The notes under the pieces are model-generated. The model saw only the letters and a list, made by a program, of their open reading frames with translations. It searched no databases and was not told the origin of the DNA. Both the position numbers and the translations under genes were made by a program. From the NCBI GenBank assembly GCA_027487675.1, contig JAIYDD010000213.1:1-33306 (forward strand): DNA of 33,306 bases, given 5' to 3'. This document shows, piece by piece, positions 26,801-33,306 of the stretch. Position 1 is the first letter of the stretch. Each line of letters opens with the position of its first letter. This DNA comes from Acetobacteraceae bacterium (GTDB lineage Bacteria; Pseudomonadota; Alphaproteobacteria; Acetobacterales; Acetobacteraceae).

Positions 26801-28033
26801 ATGTCGGGCACGACCGGGTTCACCCTTCTGCGACAGGGGGCCGAGGGCGAGGTGCAGGTTCTCGGCTGGGCCGATTTCGCCGCCACCACCACGCTGACCT
26901 TTGACGATATCGACCTGGGCGGCGCGTCGGAGGCGCCGCTGGCCTTCCTCGACGCGGGCTATGGCGGCTTCGCCTGGCTGCAGGCGGGCATCGCGGTGCC
27001 GGCGGCCTATGCGGGGCTGGGCTATGCCGCCTCCTCCGGCGGCCAGATCGCCTTCGTGGGGGAGAAGAACGGCTCGGTGCTCGATGGCTATGCGGGCGAG
27101 AGCGGCTCGGGGATCGTGATCGCCCGCGACGAGCGCTTCGACCTGGTCGGCGTCAGCGTCTCGGCGGCCTTCCAGGACGGCTTGCCGGTGACCTTCACCG
27201 GCACGCGCTGGGACGGCTCGGTGGTGACGCTGACCGTCGCCGCGCCCTTCGTGGACCAGCCGGGGGAGGCGCCGCTGGCGGTCGGCTTCGGGGCGGAATG
27301 GTCGGACCTGCGGACGCTCTCGATCGACGGGCCGGGGTATTTCGGCCTCGACGACCTGGTGACGCGCTCGGCGGACGTGGTCACGGGCTTCAGCCGCACG
27401 CTGACCACGCTGAGCTTTGACGATATCGACCTGGGCGGCGCGTCGGAGGCGCCGCTGGCCTTCCTCGACGCGGGTTATGGCGGCTTCGCCTGGGTGCAGG
27501 CCGGCATCGCGGTGCCGGCGGCCTATGCGGGGCTGGGCTATGCGGCATCCTCGGGCAGCCAGATCGCCTTCGTGGGCGAGAAGAACGGCGCCGTGATCGA
27601 CGGCTACGAGGGCGAGAGCGGGTCCGGCATCGCCATCACCCGCGGCGAGGCCTTCGACCTGCATGGCGTCAGCCTTTCGGCGGCCTTCCAGGACGGGCTG
27701 GCGGTGACCTTCACCGGCACGCGCGGGGATGGCTCGACGGTGGCGCTGACCGTCGCGGCGCCGCGCGTGGACCAGCCGGGGGAGGCGCCGCTGGCGGTCG
27801 TCTTCGGGGCGGAATGGTCGGATTTGCGGGCGCTCTCGATCGACGGGCCGGGCTATTTCGGGCTGGACGACCTGGTCTTCTCCACCGGCGACCGGCTTGT
27901 GCTGGACCCGGCGGCGGCGGCGAGCCTGACCCGCGACGTGGTGGGCGGCGACACGCTGCTGGCGTGGGAGGGCGGGTCGGTGCGGCTGCTCGGCTATGCC
28001 GCGACGACGCCCGGGGATGTGGTGTTTTTCTGA
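26801..28033 (+). CDS. Protein of two nearly identical ~158-aa repeats, function unknown
   Basis: A 410-aa acidic, Gly-rich protein with no classic N-terminal signal. After about 29 residues come two copies of one domain (about 30-187 and 202-359) joined by a short linker. The 50-aa tail is LDPAAAASLTRDVVGGDTLL..., with GSVRLLGYA near the end. By eye the copies differ at about 19 of 158 positions. Each begins T(T/S)L(T/S)FDDIDLGG, has DAGYGGFAW, FDL.GVS(V/L)SAAFQDGL.VTFTGT and ends GYFGLDDLV. That layout resembles the beta-sandwich modules of many secreted proteobacterial proteins (FDD...YGGF.W...FDL.SA....DGL.V...G...LDDL), which suggests a surface or secreted binding protein. Secretion could use a C-terminal signal, which is inference. 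ATG 26801 has GGGGAG upstream. It sits between ftsB and a chemoreceptor gene. Confidence 0.8.
   Translation: MSGTTGFTLLRQGAEGEVQVLGWADFAATTTLTFDDIDLGGASEAPLAFLDAGYGGFAWLQAGIAVPAAYAGLGYAASSGGQIAFVGEKNGSVLDGYAGESGSGIVIARDERFDLVGVSVSAAFQDGLPVTFTGTRWDGSVVTLTVAAPFVDQPGEAPLAVGFGAEWSDLRTLSIDGPGYFGLDDLVTRSADVVTGFSRTLTTLSFDDIDLGGASEAPLAFLDAGYGGFAWVQAGIAVPAAYAGLGYAASSGSQIAFVGEKNGAVIDGYEGESGSGIAITRGEAFDLHGVSLSAAFQDGLAVTFTGTRGDGSTVALTVAAPRVDQPGEAPLAVVFGAEWSDLRALSIDGPGYFGLDDLVFSTGDRLVLDPAAAASLTRDVVGGDTLLAWEGGSVRLLGYAATTPGDVVFF
26888..27361 (+). repeat. First copy of a 474-bp intragenic direct repeat
   Basis: This segment matches 27404-27877 at a constant offset of 516 bp. Long stretches are identical at the DNA level, for example through the codons for DDIDLGGASEAPLAFLDAG, where only one silent change is seen. 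This marks a recent duplication or gene conversion within the gene. Confidence 0.9.
27404..27877 (+). repeat. Second copy of a 474-bp intragenic direct repeat
   Basis: Partner of 26888-27361. Differences cluster in exposed-looking positions (for example V to H, W to G, F to R), while the framing motifs are unchanged. Confidence 0.9.
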
Positions 28034-28113
28034 CGGCATGGCGCCTTCACCTTCCGTTAGCCGGCTTGCTGTTTCCTGAAACTGTTCACGCCCGCTGACT
28101 GACGGAATCTGCC

Positions 28114-30495
28114 ATGTCGCTTGCCACGCGCATCCTCGCGCCTCTCGCCCTGCTGGGGCTGATCCTTGCCCTGCTGCTCGCCCATGGCGGGTGGCAGGCG
28201 GACCAGGCCAGGCGGGGCGCGGCCCTCTCGGCCGAGGTGGCGCGCCACGCCGCCGGCATCATCGCCGCGGAAGGCGCGCTGGCGGCCGAGCGCGGCGAGA
28301 CCAACGGGCTGCTTGCCAATTCCGCCGGCGCGACGGCGGAGGGCTGGGCGCGCGCCCGCGCCCGCCGGGCGGAGGGCGAGGCGGCGCTGGACTCGGCGCT
28401 GCCCGGCCTGTCGGCGCTGGCCGGCGGCGATGCCGCGCTGCGCGCCGCGCTGGCCCGGCACGAGGCGGCGGCGGCCAGCGTCGCGGCGCTGCGCGCGCGC
28501 GTCGACGGGCCGGCGGAAGGCCCCCCGGCGCCTGGCGCCTGGTTTGCCGCCACCTCGGCCCGCATAGATGCCCTGGCCGCTCTGCGCCGTGCCGCGGAGG
28601 CGCTGCGCGGCAGCGAGGATGCGGGGGAGGTCGCCCAGACCGTGCGCGACGCGCTGGCCGAGGCGGCCGAGTTCCTGGGCCGCGAACGCGGGCTGCTCAA
28701 CGGGATGATCAGCGCCGGCCGGACGCCGACGGCGGCCGAGGTGGCGCTGCTCGGCACGCTGCGCGGCCGGCAGGATGCGGCGATGGCGCGCATCGCCGCG
28801 CGCGCGGAGGCCCTGGCGCCGGCGCAGGCCGAGGCGCTGGCCGCCGCGCTGGCCCGCTACGACGGCGCCTTCGCGACGCTGCGCGCGGAGGTGCTGCGCG
28901 CCGGCCAGGCGGGCACGCCCTGGCCGGTCGCGCCGCGCGCCTGGTGGGAAGGCGCGAAGGCCGTCATCGCCGGTCTGCAGGCGGCGCAGTCGGCGATGAC
29001 CGCGGCGGTGACCGCGCACCATGCATCGGCGGAGGCGGCCGCGCGCCAGGCGCTGGCGGTGCAGCTCGGCCTGCTGGCGGCGGCGCTCGGGATCATCGGG
29101 CTTGCCGTGGCCGGGGTGCGGGCGCGGGTGGTGCTGCCGCTGCGCGGCGGCGTCGCGGCGCTGCAGGCGCTGTCCGCCGGCCGGCTGGACACAGCCCTGC
29201 CCGAGCCGCGCGGCCAGGACGAGGTGGCCGCGCTGCTGCACGCCACCGCGGCCTTCCGCGACACCGCGCTCGCCGCCCGCGCGCTGGAGGCGGATCGCGC
29301 GACGCTGCAGGCGCGCGCGGCCGAATCGCGCGCCGCGGCGCTGGCCGAGGTGGCGTCGCTGATCGAGGCGGAAGCCGACGCGGCGGTGCGCGGGGCGCAG
29401 GCCGGGATCGCCGACATGCAGGGCGTGATCACGGAGCTGCGCGAGGCGGCGGACCGCGCCACCGCCGGCGCCGACGAGGCGCGCGTGCTGTCCGAGGCTG
29501 GGCGCGCCGGATCGGACAGCGCCGCGCAGGCGACCGCCGGGCTGGCCGGCGCGATCGCCGAGGTGGCGGCGCGCATGGGCGAGGCGAGTGCGGCGACGCA
29601 GAGCGCCGTGTCGCTGGCCGGCCGGGTGCGGAGCGTCTTCGGCCAGCTCCAGGCGAGCATCGGGGAGATCGGCGAGGTCTCCCGCCTGATCGGCGACATC
29701 GCCGCGCGCACCAACCTGCTTGCGCTGAACGCGACGATCGAGGCGGCGCGGGCGGGGGAGGCCGGCAAGGGCTTCGCCGTGGTGGCGACCGAGGTGAAGA
29801 GCCTGGCGCTGCAGACCGCGCGCAGCACGGAGCAGATCGCCGGGCGCATAGGCACGCTCGACGCCACGGCCCGGGAGGCGATCGGGGTGGTCGAGGAGAT
29901 CGTCGGCGCCGTCGGGCGGATTGACGGCGTCGCCATCGCCACGGCCGCGGCGGTGGAGGAGCAATCCGCCGCCGCCCGTCAGATCGCCGAGGCGACCGAG
30001 GAGGCCGCCGGTGCGGCGCTGGCGGTCGCCGGCCGCATTGGCGGGCTGGCGGAGGCGGCCGGCCTCGGCGGGCGTCGCGCGGCGGATGTGCTGGCGGGGG
30101 CGGAGCAGGTGGCCGTTGCGGTCTCTGCGCTGCGGGGCGAGCTGGTCGGCGCGATGCGCAGCCGCGTCGCCGAGCTCGACCGCCGGGCGGAGGAGCGGCT
30201 GGCGATGCCCGGTGAGGGCCGCGCGGCGCGGTTCGACTGGGCGGGTGGCACGCTGGCGGGCCGGGTGCTCGACCTGTCCTTCGTGGGGGCGCGCTTCGGC
30301 GGTGCGCTGCCGGTGGGCTGCACCGGCGGGCGGCTCTCGATCGGCGGCGCGGCGCCGCTGCGTTGCACCGTGGCGCGGCGCGGGCCTGGCGAGACCGGGC
30401 TGGCCTTCACGGCGCCCGACGCGGCGGAGACGGAGGTGCTGGCCCGCCTGCTTCCCGGCGTGGCGCGCCGCAGCGAGGCCCGGGCGGCGGCCTGA
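28114..30495 (+). CDS. Methyl-accepting chemotaxis protein with C-terminal PilZ domain
   Basis: A 793-aa receptor. A membrane helix (about 7-24) and a second one (about 316-335) enclose a ~290-aa, helix-rich periplasmic sensor. This sensor carries two similar motifs, ERGETNG (59-65) and ERGLLNG (191-197), reminiscent of NIT-type sensors. A HAMP-like linker (about 336-390) leads to the MCP signalling domain, whose hairpin tip has [20 protein letters not shown] and [16 protein letters not shown] (about 525-565). The C-terminus (about 685-785) has RR..ER and DLSFVGARF, the R-rich and DxSxxG motifs of PilZ domains that bind cyclic di-GMP. Similar receptor-PilZ fusions are known, for example Tlp1 of Azospirillum brasilense. 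It would couple chemotaxis (CheA/CheW) to c-di-GMP. The start ATG 28114 has a weak ribosome site. No che genes lie nearby. Confidence 0.9.
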   Translation: MSLATRILAPLALLGLILALLLAHGGWQADQARRGAALSAEVARHAAGIIAAEGALAAERGETNGLLANSAGATAEGWARARARRAEGEAALDSALPGLSALAGGDAALRAALARHEAAAASVAALRARVDGPAEGPPAPGAWFAATSARIDALAALRRAAEALRGSEDAGEVAQTVRDALAEAAEFLGRERGLLNGMISAGRTPTAAEVALLGTLRGRQDAAMARIAARAEALAPAQAEALAAALARYDGAFATLRAEVLRAGQAGTPWPVAPRAWWEGAKAVIAGLQAAQSAMTAAVTAHHASAEAAARQALAVQLGLLAAALGIIGLAVAGVRARVVLPLRGGVAALQALSAGRLDTALPEPRGQDEVAALLHATAAFRDTALAARALEADRATLQARAAESRAAALAEVASLIEAEADAAVRGAQAGIADMQGVITELREAADRATAGADEARVLSEAGRAGSDSAAQATAGLAGAIAEVAARMGEASAATQSAVSLAGRVRSVFGQLQASIGEIGEVSRLIGDIAARTNLLALNATIEAARAGEAGKGFAVVATEVKSLALQTARSTEQIAGRIGTLDATAREAIGVVEEIVGAVGRIDGVAIATAAAVEEQSAAARQIAEATEEAAGAALAVAGRIGGLAEAAGLGGRRAADVLAGAEQVAVAVSALRGELVGAMRSRVAELDRRAEERLAMPGEGRAARFDWAGGTLAGRVLDLSFVGARFGGALPVGCTGGRLSIGGAAPLRCTVARRGPGETGLAFTAPDAAETEVLARLLPGVARRSEARAAA

Positions 30496-30806
30496 AGGCG
30501 TGCGCCGCGGGGCAGGGGAGGAACGCCGGCGCCACCGGCGCCCGCCCCGCCCCGCCGGCGGTTGCGCGAGGCAGGTCGGCGCCATCGCGCGCAACTGCCC
30601 GGCGCCGGCGACGCAGCCTTGGCCGGGTTCCGCGCGTTGCTGTCCGGTGCTGCGGCTGCGACGCCAGGATGACGCTTAACCGAAGCGTGGTTAATTCTCC
30701 TATTGCGTTGCAACATCATGGGATTTCCGACCGGATCCCGCGCTTGCGCGAGGCGCGGGGCGCGCGTAGATGCGAAGAAAGGACGCGTTCGAGGAAGGAC
30801 CACCGC
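30496..30806. other. 311-bp gap before pdhA with regulatory-looking repeats
   Basis: No gene is supported. A hairpin, GGCGCC-ACC-GGCGCC (30528-30542), may end the chemoreceptor transcript. Farther on, a locally AT-rich stretch holds the perfect inverted repeat TTAACC-N7-GGTTAA (30676-30694) and the palindrome GTTGCAAC (30707-30714). They lie about 110 and 95 bp before pdhA and are good candidates for operator or promoter elements of the pdh operon. Confidence 0.5.
30676..30714 (+). promoter_or_regulatory. Candidate operator/promoter region of pdhABC
   Basis: Two palindromic sites lie close together: TTAACC-GAAGCGT-GGTTAA and GTTGCAAC. The spacing of the first is not the TTAA-N7-TTAA of CtrA sites. 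No regulator is named on this evidence. Confidence 0.35.
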
Positions 30807-31829
30807 ATGGCCGAGACAGCCACCCGGAAGCCTCGGGGGAAGGGTGCCAGGGAGCCCGCGATCACGCGGGACCAGCTGACCCGGGCCTATCGCGACATGC
30901 TGCTGATCCGCCGCTTCGAGGAGAAGGCCGGGCAGCTCTACGGCATGGGCCTGATCGGCGGGTTTTGCCACCTCTACATCGGCCAGGAAGCCGTGGTGGT
31001 CGGCATGCAGCTCTGCCTGAAGGAGGGCGACCAGGTCATCACCTCCTACCGCGACCACGGGCACATGCTGGCCACCGGCATGGAGGCCCGCGGCGTGATG
31101 GCGGAGCTGACCGGGCGCATCGGCGGCTATTCCCGCGGCAAGGGCGGGTCGATGCACATGTTCAGCCGCGAGAAGGGCTTCTATGGCGGGCACGGCATCG
31201 TCGGCGCGCAGGTCTCGCTCGGCGCGGGGCTGGCCTTCGCCAACTGGTACCGGCAGTCCGACAACGTGGCGCTGGCCTATTTCGGCGAGGGCGCGTCGAA
31301 CCAGGGCCAGGTCTATGAAAGCCTGAACCTGGCCTCGCTGCTGAAGCTGCCCTGCATCTTCATCATCGAGAACAACAAGTACGGCATGGGCACCTCGGTC
31401 GACCGCGCCAGCGCGTCCAAGGACCTGTCGAAGAACGGCGTGCCCTGGGGCATCCCGGGCGAGGCGGTGAACGGCATGGACGTGATCGCCGTGAAGGAAG
31501 CCGGCGAACGCGCGGTGGCGCATTGCCGCGCGGGGAACGGCCCGTACCTGCTGGAGATGAAGACCTACCGCTACCGCGGCCATTCCATGTCCGACCCGGC
31601 GAAGTACCGCACGCGGGAGGAGGTGCAGAAGATGCGAGAGCAGAACGACTGCATCGAGACCGCGCGCAGGCTGCTGCTGGACAGCCACGGCGTGCCAGAG
31701 GCGGAGCTGAAGGTGATCGACGACGAGGTGAAGGCGATCGTGCAGGACAGCGCCGACTTCGCCCAGACCTCGCCGGAGCCGGACGAGGCCGAGCTCTGGA
31801 CCGACGTGCTGCTGGAGAAGGCGCGCTGA
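30807..31829 (+). CDS. pdhA: Pyruvate dehydrogenase E1 component, alpha subunit
   Basis: A 340-aa subunit of the thiamine-diphosphate enzyme that decarboxylates pyruvate. It has [20 protein letters not shown] near the N-terminus, then [33 protein letters not shown] and the conserved loop [16 protein letters not shown]. The ThDP/Mg motif normally reads GDG...N; here it reads GEG (Glu161) followed by ENNKYGMGT (Asn189/190), so the Mg-ligand Asp is replaced by Glu. AGGAAGG 8 nt upstream supports the ATG at 30807; an open frame extending back to 30363 is not protein-like. pdhB starts 1 nt after the stop, so the operon is tightly coupled. Confidence 0.96.
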   Translation: MAETATRKPRGKGAREPAITRDQLTRAYRDMLLIRRFEEKAGQLYGMGLIGGFCHLYIGQEAVVVGMQLCLKEGDQVITSYRDHGHMLATGMEARGVMAELTGRIGGYSRGKGGSMHMFSREKGFYGGHGIVGAQVSLGAGLAFANWYRQSDNVALAYFGEGASNQGQVYESLNLASLLKLPCIFIIENNKYGMGTSVDRASASKDLSKNGVPWGIPGEAVNGMDVIAVKEAGERAVAHCRAGNGPYLLEMKTYRYRGHSMSDPAKYRTREEVQKMREQNDCIETARRLLLDSHGVPEAELKVIDDEVKAIVQDSADFAQTSPEPDEAELWTDVLLEKAR

Positions 31830-31830
31830 G

Positions 31831-33174
<1,344 letters not shown>

Positions 33175-33187
33175 GGGGGGGCGCATC

Positions 33188-33306
33188 ATGGCAACGAACA
33201 TCCTGATGCCGGCCCTGTCGCCCACCATGACGGAGGGCACGCTGGCGCGCTGGCTGAAGAAGGAAGGCGACCAGGTCAAGGCCGGCGACATCATCGCCGA
33301 GATCGA
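33188..33306 (+). CDS. pdhC: Dihydrolipoyllysine acetyltransferase (E2), 5' end only
   Basis: This gene is cut by the window edge after about 39 codons. The start ATG at 33188 follows a G-rich ribosome site and lies 13 bp after the pdhB stop. The visible N-terminus reads [20 protein letters not shown], then [18 protein letters not shown], which is the beginning of a lipoyl domain. Position after pdhA and pdhB makes E2 of the pyruvate dehydrogenase complex the expected product; the catalytic domain is not in view. Confidence 0.88.
   Translation, partial: MATNILMPALSPTMTEGTLARWLKKEGDQVKAGDIIAEI

Noticed and set aside
30676-30694. CtrA binding site
   Set aside because: The TTAA half-sites are 11 bp apart instead of the 7 required; it is better described as an inverted repeat TTAACC-N7-GGTTAA.

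Overview
The window is very GC-rich DNA from one bacterial chromosome. Gene content and synteny point to an alphaproteobacterium, most likely Rhodospirillales and plausibly an Acetobacteraceae (Roseomonas-like) lineage. The main clues are a pyruvate dehydrogenase E1-beta with its own lipoyl domain, the order secG-pyrG...eno-ftsB...pdhA-pdhB-pdhC, the lexA/comEC/gltX/gltA/moeA/moaC gene set, and a GTTC-N7-GTTC SOS box at lexA. The genus call is inference. I see no tRNA, rRNA, CRISPR array, insertion sequence or prophage gene.

Layout. 33-4772: a large multi-PAS hybrid histidine kinase with its own receiver and Hpt domains (minus), divergent from an OmpR/PhoB-type response regulator (plus). A 504-bp gap packed with inverted repeats separates them. 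5022-6044: a cupin-like/rhodanese-like fusion with key catalytic residues replaced. 6462-11739: comEC (minus) divergent from gltX and gltA (plus). 11740-18896: an accessory block holding an unrecognised 216-aa protein behind an AT-rich island, a binding protein and fused permease of an ABC importer without an ATPase gene, two divergent TauE/SafE-type transporters, an Asp/Glu racemase family protein and a cupin protein. 19134-21757: moaC-moeA-lexA on the minus strand, with a clear SOS box in the lexA promoter. 21843-26635: secG, pyrG, two small uncharacterised genes, eno and an ftsB/divIC homologue. 26801-30495: a protein built of two nearly identical repeats, and a chemoreceptor ending in a PilZ domain. 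30807-33306: pdhA, pdhB and the first 119 bases of pdhC.

How the genes fit together. Most of the window is central metabolism and information processing: citrate synthase, enolase and pyruvate dehydrogenase carry carbon from glycolysis into the TCA cycle; PyrG makes CTP; GltX charges tRNA; SecG and FtsB serve secretion and division; MoaC and MoeA build molybdenum cofactor; LexA controls the SOS response. Accessory genes sit in breaks between these conserved blocks. The most notable are the duplicated-repeat protein and the receptor-PilZ fusion between ftsB and pdhA, the degenerate cupin/rhodanese fusion, and the palindrome-rich gap at 3543-4046. I do not see convincing evidence of a wholly new multi-gene system; the strongest leads are listed as findings.
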